From: Dickeya zeae NCPPB 2538
Lineage (GTDB): Bacteria > Pseudomonadota > Gammaproteobacteria > Enterobacterales > Enterobacteriaceae
Reading direction: 5' to 3'
Assembly (NCBI RefSeq): GCF_000406165.1
Contig: NZ_CM001977.1
Coordinates: 4,050,280 to 4,114,279 of the forward strand
DNA length: 64,000 nucleotides
This document shows, piece after piece, positions 24,994-34,499 of this stretch (its first letter is position 1; each line of letters opens with the position of its first letter). Made by a program: the position numbers and the translations under genes. The notes beneath the pieces were generated by a model, which saw only the letters and a list, made by a program, of their open reading frames with translations, was not told the origin of the DNA and ran no database searches.

Positions 24994-25024
24994 TAAAAAA
25001 CGCCGCTTCCGATAAGAAGCGGCG
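24994..25024 (-). terminator. Rho-independent terminator of the trpS operon
   Basis: On the minus strand a CGCCGCTTC/GAAGCGGCG stem is followed by TTTTTTATT, 45 bp after the trpS stop. Confidence 0.9.
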
Positions 25025-25068
25025 CTGTGTGAATACAAATAACCACGACCAGATAACGAACGATCAGA

Positions 25069-26073
25069 TTACGGGCGAGCGACAAACCCCACCACGTCAT
25101 AGGCTTTACGCAGCGTTTCCTGCGCACGGGCGCTGGCTTTTTGTGCCCCATCACGCATCACCTGCTGCAGGAAGGCTTCGTCATCACGGAAACGGTGATA
25201 ACGCGCCTGCAGTTCGCTCAGCATGCCGGAAACCGCATCGGCTACCGCGCCTTTCAGGTGACCATACATCTGCCCTTCAAACTCTTTCTCCAGATCAGGG
25301 ATGGCTTTCCCCGTCACGCCAGAGAGGATATCCAGCAGGTTGGACACCCCAGCCTTGTTTTGCAGATCGTAACGCACCACTGGTGGCTCGTCGGAGTCAG
25401 TGACTGCGCGTTTGATCTTCTTCACCACCGATTTCGGGTCTTCCAACAGGCCAATGACGTTATTGCGGTTGTCATCTGACTTCGACATCTTCTTGGTCGG
25501 CTCCAGCAAAGACATCACCCGCGCGCCGGATTTAGGAATAAACGGTTCAGGAACACGGAACACCTCACCGTAAATCGCGTTGAAGCGCTGGGCGATATCC
25601 CGGCTCAGTTCCAGATGCTGTTTCTGGTCTTCGCCCACCGGTACCTGATTAGTCTGGTAGAGCAGAATGTCAGCCGCCATTAACACCGGGTAGTCAAACA
25701 ACCCAGCATTGATGTTTTCTTCATAACGGGCAGATTTGTCTTTGAACTGGGTCATGCGGCTCAGTTCGCCGAAATAGGTATAGCAATTCAGCAGCCACCC
25801 CAGTTGTGCGTGTTCCGGCACATGCGACTGGACAAAAATCGTGCTCTTTTGCGGGTCGATACCGCAGGCCAGATAGAGCGCCAGCGTATCCAGTGTCGCC
25901 TTGCGCAGTTGCTGCGGATCCTGACGCACGGTGATCGCATGTTGATCCACGATGCAATAAATGCAGTCAAAATCATCCTGCATGTTGACCCACTGACGTA
26001 ACGCACCCATGTAGTTACCAATGGTCAACTCGCCTGACGGCTGTGCGCCGCTAAATACAATGGGCTTACTCAT
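25069..26073 (-). CDS. trpS: Tryptophanyl-tRNA synthetase
   Basis: A 334-residue class I aminoacyl-tRNA synthetase charging tRNA-Trp. Signature motifs: FSGAQPSGELTIGNYMGAL (HIGH-equivalent TIGN), GEDQKQHLELSRD, and KKMSKSDDNRNN (KMSKS). Near-identical to enteric TrpS throughout. Start ATG at 26073 (MSKPIVFSG), chosen by alignment; the frame is open a little further upstream into gph. It is last in the aroK-aroB-damX-dam-rpe-gph-trpS run, 1 bp after gph. Confidence 0.97.
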   Translation of the reverse strand: MSKPIVFSGAQPSGELTIGNYMGALRQWVNMQDDFDCIYCIVDQHAITVRQDPQQLRKATLDTLALYLACGIDPQKSTIFVQSHVPEHAQLGWLLNCYTYFGELSRMTQFKDKSARYEENINAGLFDYPVLMAADILLYQTNQVPVGEDQKQHLELSRDIAQRFNAIYGEVFRVPEPFIPKSGARVMSLLEPTKKMSKSDDNRNNVIGLLEDPKSVVKKIKRAVTDSDEPPVVRYDLQNKAGVSNLLDILSGVTGKAIPDLEKEFEGQMYGHLKGAVADAVSGMLSELQARYHRFRDDEAFLQQVMRDGAQKASARAQETLRKAYDVVGFVARP

Positions 26074-26074
26074 G

Positions 26075-26773
26075 TCATGCTTCCTGATCGTGTAAAAAGG
26101 GTAACCCGGCAAGGGTCAATAAATCCGCAAAGCGATCCAGCACCACGTCAGGGTGACTTAACGCGATCGCCTCGCCATAGTTATAACCGTACGTCATGCC
26201 GACGCACGGGCATCCGGCGGCTCGGGCAGCCTGAATATCATTACGAGAATCGCCGACAAACAGCAATTCGTTTACCCGTAGCCCCAGTTTACCCAACACC
26301 ATGTACAACGGTGCCGGATGCGGTTTTTTCTCGGTAACGTCATCGCCGCCTAAAATCAGCGAAAAATAGTGCCCTATCCCCAGCACATCCAGCAACGGCG
26401 CGACAAAGGGCGTCGGTTTATTGGTGACGACGGCCATACGAAAACCACGTGCGGCCAGTTCGGCCAGTGTGTCCTTCACCTCGGGAAACAGCAGGCTGCC
26501 GCTGTCTACCGTGCGGGCATAGTACTTATCGAACAGTGAACGGGTGTCCTGAATCTGCCTGCTCGTTGGCTCTACCCCTGCCCAGCGTAACGCCCGCTCC
26601 ATCAGTACATCGGCACCGTTACCAATCCAGGTGGATACTCGCTCTTCACCCGCGCGCGGCAGCGACAATGCACCTAATGCCATATCCACCGCTTCGGCCA
26701 GCCCCGGCGCGCTGTTAACCAGCGTACCATCCAGATCAAACGCCAGCCCACGAATCGCCGCAAAATCAGCCAT
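26075..26773 (-). CDS. gph: Phosphoglycolate phosphatase
   Basis: A 232-residue HAD-superfamily phosphatase that removes 2-phosphoglycolate formed in repair of DNA 3'-phosphoglycolate ends. Motif I FDLDGTLVNSAPGL, motif II VVTNKP, motif III Lys in EKKPHPAP, motif IV FVGDSRNDIQAA. ATG at 26773 overlaps the end of rpe by 8 bp, so it is translationally coupled. Confidence 0.95.
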   Translation of the reverse strand: MADFAAIRGLAFDLDGTLVNSAPGLAEAVDMALGALSLPRAGEERVSTWIGNGADVLMERALRWAGVEPTSRQIQDTRSLFDKYYARTVDSGSLLFPEVKDTLAELAARGFRMAVVTNKPTPFVAPLLDVLGIGHYFSLILGGDDVTEKKPHPAPLYMVLGKLGLRVNELLFVGDSRNDIQAARAAGCPCVGMTYGYNYGEAIALSHPDVVLDRFADLLTLAGLPFLHDQEA

Positions 26774-27443
26774 GACGTACTGTCTCCAACTCATGACGCA
26801 TCTTATCAATCACCGCACGGTAATCCGGCTGGCCGAAAATCGCCGAACCGGCGACGAACATATCCGCACCGGCTGCCGCAATCTGCGCGATGTTATCGAC
26901 TTTGACGCCACCATCGACCTCAAGACGGATATCATAGCCGCTTTCATCAATCCGCTGACGCACCTGGCGTAATTTATCCAGCGTAGAAGGAATGAATGAC
27001 TGACCACCGAAGCCCGGGTTCACGGACATCAGCAAAATGATATCCAGCTTATCCATCACATAATCAAGATAACTCAGTGAGGTGGCCGGGTTAAACACCA
27101 GACCGGCCTTACAACCATGACTCTTGATCAGTTGCAGAGTACGGTCGACATGTTCAGATGCCTCGGGATGAAACGTAATGAAGCTGGCACCCGCTTCGGC
27201 AAAATCAGGTATCAGTCTGTCCACCGGTTTTACCATCAGATGCACATCGACCGGTGCGGTAATGCCGTAGTTGCGCAGGGATTTCAACACCAGCGGGCCA
27301 ATCGTCAAATTGGGGACATAGTGGTTATCCATCACATCAAAGTGGACGACATCTGCTCCGGCAGCCAGAGCGCGCGCGGTATCCTCGCCAAGGCGGGCAA
27401 AATCAGCCGACAAAATAGACGGGGCGATTAAAAACGGTTTCAT
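26766..27443 (-). CDS. rpe: Ribulose-phosphate 3-epimerase
   Basis: A 225-residue TIM-barrel enzyme of the pentose phosphate pathway interconverting ribulose-5-P and xylulose-5-P. Motifs: LIAPSILSADFARLGED, VHFDVMDNHYVPNLT (metal His/Asp), VDVHLMVKPVD, MSVNPGFGGQSFIP and LEVDGGVK. The start MKPFLIAPS was chosen by family alignment. 139 bp separate it from dam. Confidence 0.97.
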   Translation of the reverse strand: MKPFLIAPSILSADFARLGEDTARALAAGADVVHFDVMDNHYVPNLTIGPLVLKSLRNYGITAPVDVHLMVKPVDRLIPDFAEAGASFITFHPEASEHVDRTLQLIKSHGCKAGLVFNPATSLSYLDYVMDKLDIILLMSVNPGFGGQSFIPSTLDKLRQVRQRIDESGYDIRLEVDGGVKVDNIAQIAAAGADMFVAGSAIFGQPDYRAVIDKMRHELETVRHG

Positions 27444-27582
27444 GCGTTTCTCCAAACCATCAAGTCTGCATTCCGCTGCCGGGTACACCCACTGATGACA
27501 CACCTGCGCAGCCACTCTGTTAGGGGAACAAGGGTGAGGTTTTTCTCACCGTTATCCCCCTGCCCGTCGCCTCTGGTGACAC

Positions 27583-28407
27583 TCAAGACGCCCGGCAGTA
27601 CAACGCCAGCAATTCATTGACCTTACTGCGGCCCGAAATATTGCGGCTGATGGTGCGACGCGCCTTGACCACATACAACGATGACGCATCACGATACCAC
27701 TCGCGAGTCAGTACCGTATCATGGTTGGAAATCAGCACTGGGATCTGGTTTTGCGATGACAACTGTTGTGCCAACTGCGCCAGATTTTGCTGATCCTGAT
27801 GGTTAAAGTTGTTGGTGTGGTACGCCGTGAAATTGGCCGTTGCCGACAGCGGCGCATAAGGCGGATCGCAATACACCACCGAGCCTGAGGTCGCATTGGT
27901 CAACGTCTGCTGATAATGCTCGCAAACGAACGTGGCGTTTCGCGCCTTTTCCGCAAACCAGTAAAGTTCTTCTTCCGGAAAATAGGGCTTTTTATAACGC
28001 CCGAACGGCACATTGAATTCACCTCGCATGTTATAGCGGCACAAGCCGTTATAACAATGCCGGTTCAGATACAGAAACAGCAACGCACGGCGATAGTCAT
28101 CGGTGCAGAGGTTAAATTCCGTTCTCAACTGATAAAAAACATCCGAGGTATTCACCTCATCAACAAACAACTCGCGGGCATCGCTAATGAACGTATCGGT
28201 TTCAGTTTTGACAATTTTATAAAGATTAATGAGATCGCTGTTAATATCCGCCAGAATATAGCTGTCGTAGTCGGTATTGAGAAACACAGAACCCGCACCC
28301 ACGAAAGGTTCGATTAATCGCTCTCCCGCTGGCAGATATCGGCGAATCTCCTCCACCAGCGGATATTTCCCACCGGCCCATTTTAAGAACGCGCGGTTTT
28401 TCTTCAT
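27583..28407 (-). CDS. dam: DNA adenine methyltransferase Dam (GATC)
   Basis: A 274-residue N6-adenine methyltransferase acting on GATC, serving mismatch repair strand choice, SeqA/replication timing and gene regulation. FLKWAGGKYPL and PFVGAGSVFLN form the AdoMet site; VVYCDPPYAPLS carries the catalytic DPPY. Length and N-terminus (MKKNRAFLKWAGGK) equal enteric Dam. It sits between damX and rpe as in E. coli. Confidence 0.97.
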   Translation of the reverse strand: MKKNRAFLKWAGGKYPLVEEIRRYLPAGERLIEPFVGAGSVFLNTDYDSYILADINSDLINLYKIVKTETDTFISDARELFVDEVNTSDVFYQLRTEFNLCTDDYRRALLFLYLNRHCYNGLCRYNMRGEFNVPFGRYKKPYFPEEELYWFAEKARNATFVCEHYQQTLTNATSGSVVYCDPPYAPLSATANFTAYHTNNFNHQDQQNLAQLAQQLSSQNQIPVLISNHDTVLTREWYRDASSLYVVKARRTISRNISGRSKVNELLALYCRAS

Positions 28408-28484
28408 GCCGTCGTTAGTTACTCACACAGTTCAGAGCCACGGATTGTACTCTGTTAAGACAGCACATCAGGGCCAATTTGGTC

Positions 28485-29558
28485 TTACTTGGTCAAGTCC
28501 TGCTTCACCTGACGGATCGGCCTGACCCATGGTTTTTTCGCCTGAACATCAGCAGGCAGGGACGCAATAGCACGCTTGGCATCTTCCGATGTGGCGTAAA
28601 CGCCATTCACCAGCACATACCAGGGCCGCCCGTCACGTTTCGTTTCATACACCCAGTAATTCGCCAGTCGCTGTTCCCGTGCATAAGCCTTGAGGGAATC
28701 TTCACGAGACGCACTGCTGAGCTGCAAGGTAAAGTGGCTGGCAGGCGCACTCTGGATAGCCGTACTGCTCTGGCTCGCGGCTGACGCCGCAGGTTTAACC
28801 ACCGCAACCGGTTTGCTCGATGGTGCGGGCATTACAGCGGTCGTAGGGCCGCGATGCGTATTCGTAGCAGGCTTCGCTGCCTCTTTAGCTTCTGCGACCG
28901 TTTTATGGGATAGCGTCGTTTCATGGGATGACACAGTCGAAGGCTGCTTTTCAACTTGCACACGTGAAGGCGCCTTCTCCACAGGCTGCGAGCGCCCGGC
29001 CTTGGTGGTCGGCGACAAGATGGTAGCCGGTTCGGTCGGCAACCCAGCCGACAAGGCGTTTACCCTGTCTTGCTGCTGAGGCTGAGACAATGCCTCGGTG
29101 ATATTACCCGGCAACTCGATACGCTGCTGGTTGTTATTCTGTGCAGGCAATGGCGCCTGTGTAGGGGTGCCAGAAACCGGCTGGCCGCTTAACGCCTGCG
29201 GAGCGCTACTCCCTGCATTCGGGTTATTGCTTACCGGTACCGGGGAAGAAGGCTGGGGTGCCGTCGGCGATGCTCCCTGCACCTGGCTGGAAGACATGGA
29301 CGATGACAAATCGATATTCTTGCCAGAACCTGCGGTGGGTGACGGCGCTGAAGGCGTATTCTGGCTGGGTGACTGCAAGGCAGAGCCGATGCCGATGATC
29401 AGCAGCACCAATACCACAATACCGATACCAATCATGGTGTGTTGTCTGGATAGCGAAACACTCGGGGCAGAGAAACTTTTGCTTCTTCTCTGCTGACGCA
29501 CGGGGCGTCGATCACTGGTATCCGGTTTCAACTCTTCTTCCGGGTTGAACTCATCCAT
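28485..29558 (-). CDS. damX: Cell division protein DamX (SPOR domain)
   Basis: A 357-residue inner-membrane protein recruited to the division septum. Acidic cytoplasmic start (MDEFNPEEELKPD), one membrane helix at about residues 42-62 (MIGIGIVVLVLLIIGIGSAL), a long Pro/Ser/Gln-rich periplasmic linker, and a C-terminal SPOR domain (HFTLQLSSASREDSLKAYA ... WYVLVNGVYATSEDAKRAI) that binds denuded peptidoglycan. The start was set at 29558 by GGGAGGG and family alignment. Shorter than E. coli DamX, with the difference in the low-complexity linker. Confidence 0.93.
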   Translation of the reverse strand: MDEFNPEEELKPDTSDRRPVRQQRRSKSFSAPSVSLSRQHTMIGIGIVVLVLLIIGIGSALQSPSQNTPSAPSPTAGSGKNIDLSSSMSSSQVQGASPTAPQPSSPVPVSNNPNAGSSAPQALSGQPVSGTPTQAPLPAQNNNQQRIELPGNITEALSQPQQQDRVNALSAGLPTEPATILSPTTKAGRSQPVEKAPSRVQVEKQPSTVSSHETTLSHKTVAEAKEAAKPATNTHRGPTTAVMPAPSSKPVAVVKPAASAASQSSTAIQSAPASHFTLQLSSASREDSLKAYAREQRLANYWVYETKRDGRPWYVLVNGVYATSEDAKRAIASLPADVQAKKPWVRPIRQVKQDLTK

Positions 29559-29692
29559 TTTACCCTCCCACTGAAAGGCTAGCTTTCGCACACATTCTGA
29601 CGCTGCGAAAGTCTAAATCATAAGGCATTGTATTTTAAACGTAAACCACCGCGACTCCACCTGCTGGCTATTCAGCCAGCCCAGCTGAAGGT

Positions 29693-30778
29693 TTAGGGAA
29701 GGCAGTCGGCGATGGATGCCAGCACCAGTTCGTGCGATACACCCGACCGGACTTCTGACTGACCAATTGCCGTAGGCAGAACCAGACGCAACTCTCCGGC
29801 CAAAACCTTCTTATCCCTCATCATGTGCGGTAAATACGCTTGCGGAACCATTTCGCTCGGTCCGGTGACAGGCAAACCAGCCCGCAGCAACAGCGACTTG
29901 ATACGCTCAACGTCATCTGCGCTCAACTGCCCGAGGCGACGCGCCGCATGAGCGGCCATCATCATTCCGGCCGCTACGGCTTCGCCATGCAACCAGTTGC
30001 CGTACCCCATTTCCGCTTCAATGGCATGTCCATAAGTGTGGCCTAAATTCAGCAAGGCACGCAGCCCGGATTCACGTTCATCCGCGGCCACTACCTCAGC
30101 TTTTAGTTCACAACAACGACGGATACAGTAGGCCAGCGGCGCACCTTCGAGCCGACGGATCTCGTCGATATGCGCTTCCAGCCATTCAAAAAAGACGCGA
30201 TCGAGGATAACGCCATACTTGATCACTTCGGCAAGCCCGGAGGAGAGCTCACGTGCAGGCAATGTTTGTAGGCAATCCAAGTCGACAACCACCGAGGCGG
30301 GCTGATAAAACGCACCAATCATGTTTTTGCCAAGCGGATGATTGACTGCCGTTTTACCACCGACAGAGGAGTCAACCTGTGACAACAATGTGGTGGGAAC
30401 CTGAATGAAGCGAACGCCACGTTGATAACAGGCAGCAGCAAAACCGGTCAAATCACCGATGACGCCTCCGCCCAATGCTACCAGCGTAGTATCACGACCA
30501 TGCGGTTTGGCCAGTAATGCGGAAAACACCTGCTCTAGCACCGCCAGCGACTTAAATTGCTCGCCATCGGGCAGAATAACCTGATCCACCCGTACGCCGC
30601 TGCTCTCCAGCAGACTACGCACCCTGTCCAGATACAATGGAGCCAACGTTTCATTGGTCACGAGCATGGCCTGATCGCCAGCCTTCAGCGGCATAAAAGA
30701 AGCCGCATCGTTGAAAAGACCGGCGGCGATCGTAATGGGGTAACTACGTTCCCCGAGGGTTACGGTGACTCTTTCCAT
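29693..30778 (-). CDS. aroB: 3-dehydroquinate synthase
   Basis: A 361-residue NAD- and Zn-dependent enzyme of the shikimate pathway, turning DAHP into 3-dehydroquinate. Motifs: LPDGEQFKSLAVLE, ALGGGVIGDLTGFAA (NAD), QVPTTLLSQVDSSVGGKTAVNHP, SGLAEVIKYG, NLGHTYGHAIE and HGEAVAAGM (Zn His). ATG at 30778, 53 bp after aroK. Confidence 0.97.
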   Translation of the reverse strand: MERVTVTLGERSYPITIAAGLFNDAASFMPLKAGDQAMLVTNETLAPLYLDRVRSLLESSGVRVDQVILPDGEQFKSLAVLEQVFSALLAKPHGRDTTLVALGGGVIGDLTGFAAACYQRGVRFIQVPTTLLSQVDSSVGGKTAVNHPLGKNMIGAFYQPASVVVDLDCLQTLPARELSSGLAEVIKYGVILDRVFFEWLEAHIDEIRRLEGAPLAYCIRRCCELKAEVVAADERESGLRALLNLGHTYGHAIEAEMGYGNWLHGEAVAAGMMMAAHAARRLGQLSADDVERIKSLLLRAGLPVTGPSEMVPQAYLPHMMRDKKVLAGELRLVLPTAIGQSEVRSGVSHELVLASIADCLP

Positions 30779-30831
30779 GCACGTTCCATTGATCTGTCAG
30801 AGACCTGCGGTATACAGGAGATTGCACAAAA

Positions 30832-31353
30832 TCAGTTGTTTTCCAGCATGCTGATAATCTGGTTGGCAACGACTTTGGCGCTTTGTTCATCGGTGCGAAT
30901 CGTAACATCGGCGATTTCTTCATACAGCGGATTACGCTCTTTCGCCAACGCCTCCAATACTTCGCGTGGTGGGCTTTCAACCTGAAGCAACGGACGTTTT
31001 TTATCTCGTTGAGTACGGGCCAACTGTTTTTCAATCGTGGTTTCCAGATACACCACCACGCCACGTGCTGACAGGCGATTGCGGGTTTCGCGTGATTTCA
31101 CCGAACCGCCGCCGGTTGCCAGTACAATGCCTTGCTTTTCCGTCAATTCATTAATGACTTTCTCTTCGCGCTCGCGGAAGCCTTCCTCGCCTTCCACATC
31201 AAATACCCAGCCCACATCAGCCCCGGTACGACGCTCAATTTCTTGATCGGAGTCGAAGAATTCCATATTGAGCTGCTGAGCTAACTGACGGCCAATAGTG
31301 CTTTTGCCGGCACCCATAGGCCCAACCAGAAAGATATTGCGTTTCTCTGCCAT
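30832..31353 (-). CDS. aroK: Shikimate kinase I
   Basis: A 173-residue P-loop kinase that phosphorylates shikimate. Walker A GPMGAGKSTIG, shikimate-binding FDSDQEIERR and ATGGGSV, lid region RTQRDKKRPLL. The start MAEKRNIFLVG aligns with E. coli AroK; the upstream extension to 31401 is not family sequence. First gene of the aroKB-damX-dam-rpe-gph-trpS run. Confidence 0.96.
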   Translation of the reverse strand: MAEKRNIFLVGPMGAGKSTIGRQLAQQLNMEFFDSDQEIERRTGADVGWVFDVEGEEGFREREEKVINELTEKQGIVLATGGGSVKSRETRNRLSARGVVVYLETTIEKQLARTQRDKKRPLLQVESPPREVLEALAKERNPLYEEIADVTIRTDEQSAKVVANQIISMLENN

Positions 31354-31652
31354 TTTTTTGGTATTACTAAGAAATTCGTTAATGATAACCCGCCCCGCCA
31401 TGTAACCTGCGGCGGAACCTAAACTGAAACCTCATGAGCGATAGTGCGAGAATCAGACAAAAAATTATCTCAATACTCAGGGTGGTTTGGCAACCGAATA
31501 AAACGCCACACAAACCAGGTCATCATAAACCGTGCGTTTTATCTACACTGCTGATGTAACACCACTTCCGTGCTCAAGCCGCTATCCTTGTATGCTAAAA
31601 CGACGGGATCGTCAAACTATGAAGGGCACTATTTCACAAAGCGAGTGCATAA
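31354..31652. other. aroK promoter region
   Basis: About 300 bp between the hof terminator and aroK; it must hold the aroK promoter. No gene or clear operator seen. Confidence 0.4.
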
Positions 31653-31685
31653 AGCGGGCAGACACATCCTTACTGCCCGCTGTTT
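31653..31685 (-). terminator. Hairpin terminating the hof operon
   Basis: AGCGGGCAG-N11-CTGCCCGCT, followed on the minus strand by TTTATG, 13 bp after the hofQ stop. Confidence 0.75.
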
Positions 31686-31693
31686 TAGGATAA

Positions 31694-32995
31694 TCAGGTC
31701 GCGGGTGCTCGTTTGGCCGCCTGAATCAGCGTAGGCGTAATAAAGATGACCAGTTCGCGGCGTGTATGCTGCTGGTTTGTAGCGCGAAACAACCGACCAA
31801 TGCCCGGTAACGCCCCTAAACCTGGTACCTGACGCTCCCCCTGATTTTTCTGCTGTTGGAAAATCCCACCCAGCACAATGGTTTCGCCATCCTGCACGGT
31901 GACCTGAGTCTGGATCTCCTGTTTATCGATCGCCAGGATTTCTCCGCCCTCCCCCTGCTTGATAGCCCGCCCCGGCATATTCTGGCTAATCAGCAGGTTG
32001 AGCGTAATCTGCCCGCCATGCAGAATTCTGGGAGTGACCTCCATCCCTAACACCGCTTCCTTGAACTCGATCGATGTCGAACCGCTGGCGCCGCTGGATA
32101 CCTGATACGGGATTTCTGTGCCTTGCTTGATGCTGGCCGTTTGTTGATGCGCAGTAAACAGGCGCGGACTGGCGATAATCTCTACCTCGTTTTCCTGCTC
32201 TAGCGCCATCAGCTCCAGGTCAAGTAATCGGCCATTGAGCTTTGCCAGGTGGAACCCGGCGTTAACGGCAGGCGATTCAACCGGAAGGTTGACCGTGAAG
32301 TTGTTCATTTGCATCGCCTGCCCTGCTATAGAGGCCTCCCCCAGCCCCCAGTTCACTCCCAAGGCTTTAAGATGCTCGCTGCTGATGGTGACGATGTGCG
32401 CCGCCAACTGCACCTGCGACAATGGCTTATCCAACGCGTCAATCCAGGGACGAATTTGTTCCAGCGCAGGGGCAACATCCCGAATCAGCAGCGTGTTGGT
32501 GCGTTTATCGACGGTGACGTTACCGCGCTCCGTCAGCAACGTACCGCGCTGGCTTTGCAGATTCGCCACCACCTCCGTCGCTTCCGCGTACTGCAAGGTG
32601 ACGGACAAGTTTTGCAACGGTAGCTGCAAACGCTGCTTAGCCGCTTGTTCTTCCTGTTTCTGCTGACGGTCTTTCACATAGGTATCGGGGTAAACCATCA
32701 TGACGCTATTTTGCTGTTCAACCGTCAATTGCCCCATGCGCAGAATAATATCCAGCGCCTGCTGCCAGGGAACCTGCTGTAAATTCAGGCTAATGTTACC
32801 TACTACCCCCGGTGCCACCACCAGATTAAGTTGCTGGTGGTCTGCCAGCGCCTGCAAAACTCGCTGCACCGGAACGTCGTCAAAGACCAGTGAAACCGGC
32901 TCACCGCTACCTGCTTTGGCCAGCATGCTGCCACATAACATCATCAACCAGCCGTACCGGTAAAACCGTCTGCCGGGAAAACATCCTGTCTTCAT
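31694..32995 (-). CDS. hofQ: Type IV pilus-type secretin HofQ (PilQ homologue)
   Basis: A 433-residue outer-membrane secretin implicated in DNA uptake and use of DNA as nutrient in E. coli. The N-terminal part has the AMIN/secretin-TonB-like SLVFDDVPVQRVLQALADHQ, then N1-type TVDKRTNTLLIRDVAPALEQI, then the secretin domain (ASPRLFTAHQQTASIKQGTEIPY, VQDGETIVLGGIFQQ, PGLGALPGIGRLFR, RRELVIFITPTLI). Signal-like N-terminus. Last gene of hofMNOPQ. Complete in length. Confidence 0.92.
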   Translation of the reverse strand: MKTGCFPGRRFYRYGWLMMLCGSMLAKAGSGEPVSLVFDDVPVQRVLQALADHQQLNLVVAPGVVGNISLNLQQVPWQQALDIILRMGQLTVEQQNSVMMVYPDTYVKDRQQKQEEQAAKQRLQLPLQNLSVTLQYAEATEVVANLQSQRGTLLTERGNVTVDKRTNTLLIRDVAPALEQIRPWIDALDKPLSQVQLAAHIVTISSEHLKALGVNWGLGEASIAGQAMQMNNFTVNLPVESPAVNAGFHLAKLNGRLLDLELMALEQENEVEIIASPRLFTAHQQTASIKQGTEIPYQVSSGASGSTSIEFKEAVLGMEVTPRILHGGQITLNLLISQNMPGRAIKQGEGGEILAIDKQEIQTQVTVQDGETIVLGGIFQQQKNQGERQVPGLGALPGIGRLFRATNQQHTRRELVIFITPTLIQAAKRAPAT

Positions 32996-32998
32996 CCT

Positions 32999-33385
32999 TC
33001 ATTCCTTGTTGTGATGAAAAGGCGGCCCAAGACGTATTTCCGCCACTCCACAGCTCACTTTCCCCCCCGTTTGACGCAACGTTGCGCCGCCACGGTCAAG
33101 CTGGGTAATCTGCCAGTCACCGGGTGGAATAACGTCACCATCACGAACGCGTAACCAGCCGATTTGCGGTTGTACCAGCCAGGCAATCCACCGCGACGAT
33201 GACCCCACCATTCCCTTGAGTTGCCATTTCTGCTGATCCTGCCCGCTATTACACGACATCTCCGACAAGGGCTGGAACGGATCGCGCATAGCGGACTCGC
33301 GTATTACTGAATCACAGTATGCCGCTGTACTCACCACGCCAAGAAGCCCCACGACACACCGTGCACAGCCTTGCCAGCGACTCAT
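32999..33385 (-). CDS. hofP: HofP, small pilus-assembly-like protein (PilP-type)
   Basis: 128 residues; N-terminal hydrophobic stretch (CVVGLLGVVSTAAYC), then MRDPFQPL typical of PilP-like proteins and a C-terminal beta-rich part (WKLKGMVGSS-like, GWLRVRDGDVIPPGDWQI). Stop 3 bp before hofQ; start overlaps hofO. Named mainly by operon position and weak resemblance. Confidence 0.8.
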   Translation of the reverse strand: MSRWQGCARCVVGLLGVVSTAAYCDSVIRESAMRDPFQPLSEMSCNSGQDQQKWQLKGMVGSSSRWIAWLVQPQIGWLRVRDGDVIPPGDWQITQLDRGGATLRQTGGKVSCGVAEIRLGPPFHHNKE

Positions 33386-33942
33386 TGCGCCACCTTCGCT
33401 GATAGCGCTTGCGGCAGCGAAAGCCGCAATTCGGTACGCAGCCCGGCAGAGGCCTTTCGGATAGTAATGTGGTCGATGCGCAGCACCACTGGCAGCGCTT
33501 GAAAACGCGACAGGAAATTCAGGGTTGCACCATACTGTGCATTAAAAACCAGTAACCAGGCAGGTGACCCGTCATTAGCGCCCTCCGACGGCAATGGATG
33601 CCAGCTTTCAAGCTGAACACCACTGTCTCGTAATGGCGCATCCAGTAACGACGCGAGGCGATTTACCGACCTGTCTTCTGCCAAAGAAGGCTGCTCAGCA
33701 AGCCAGCGTTGTAATACGTGTAGTGTCGGTAACGCGGTAATTTTCTCTCGCCACTGTCTGATGACCTGTTCACTATCACGGACTTGCTGTTCGAGTTGCA
33801 GTAACTGTCGCTGCTGCGCCTGCATCCATATTCCACCGATGACAACCGCCGCCAACATGACCAGCATTGGGGGAACCAGCAGCCACAACCATAGCGGCGC
33901 GGTCAGCCAATGTGCGACCCGGGAATAAAGCCAGTTCATCAT
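33382..33942 (-). CDS. hofO: HofO, PilO-like protein
   Basis: 186 residues: one membrane helix at about 15-40 (WLWLLVPPMLVMLAAVVIGG), a coiled-coil stretch (QAQQRQLLQLEQQVRDSEQV), and a C-terminal alpha/beta region ending with SLPQAL. Membrane alignment-complex component by analogy with PilO. ATGA overlaps on both sides indicate coupling. Confidence 0.85.
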   Translation of the reverse strand: MMNWLYSRVAHWLTAPLWLWLLVPPMLVMLAAVVIGGIWMQAQQRQLLQLEQQVRDSEQVIRQWREKITALPTLHVLQRWLAEQPSLAEDRSVNRLASLLDAPLRDSGVQLESWHPLPSEGANDGSPAWLLVFNAQYGATLNFLSRFQALPVVLRIDHITIRKASAGLRTELRLSLPQALSAKVAQ

Positions 33943-34499
33943 CCTTTCGCCCCCACCTCGCCTATAGCCTGCCAGTGCAGACGTAACGAAAAACTCAGCC
34001 GGGCGTTATTCTTAGGATCACGATCGGCCTGTTGCACACTGGCATGGGCTATTTGCGGTAATGCCGACATCGCCTTCGCCAGCGTGACAATAGCTGAATA
34101 GTGATTACTCACTCCTGACAACGATAAACGCACACCGTTATCGCCAATTTCTGTCAGCCAAAGTGCGTCAGGCATCAGCGACGGTAGCTGTGCAAGCAGG
34201 ATTTGATAACGCTGGTTCTGGCGTTGGCTCTGCTCTTGTGCCGCCAGTTGCGCCAACCGGGTTTCACGTCGCTGCCAGGCAGCGAACGTCTGGTGGTGGA
34301 GCTGTTCATAGCGCACCTGTTGCGACTGTGTCAGCCCGACCTGCTGTTGCCGCCATGCCAGTTGTTGGCGGTAGTTCACGCAGGCGATGACTGCCGCATA
34401 ACCAACAATCACCACCACGATACCGGTCAGCAACAGGCTTAAGCGTATACGCCGGTAAAACAGGCGAGGTCGCCACGCCAGAAGATTCACAGTCAGCAT
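33939..34499 (-). CDS. hofN: HofN, PilN-like protein
   Basis: 186 residues. Starts MLTVNLLAWRPRLFYRRIRL, one membrane helix at about 24-46, then a long helical segment rich in Gln/Arg and a beta-rich end (ALWLTEIGDNGVRLSLSGVSN). PilN-type. The ATG at 34499 has GGAGGATTCACC upstream and lies within the end of hofM; the frame continues upstream to 34691 without family resemblance. Confidence 0.85.
   Translation of the reverse strand: MLTVNLLAWRPRLFYRRIRLSLLLTGIVVVIVGYAAVIACVNYRQQLAWRQQQVGLTQSQQVRYEQLHHQTFAAWQRRETRLAQLAAQEQSQRQNQRYQILLAQLPSLMPDALWLTEIGDNGVRLSLSGVSNHYSAIVTLAKAMSALPQIAHASVQQADRDPKNNARLSFSLRLHWQAIGEVGAKG

Noticed and set aside
25029..25403. Plus-strand frame over the trpS 3' end
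   Set aside because: Antisense shadow crossing the trpS end.
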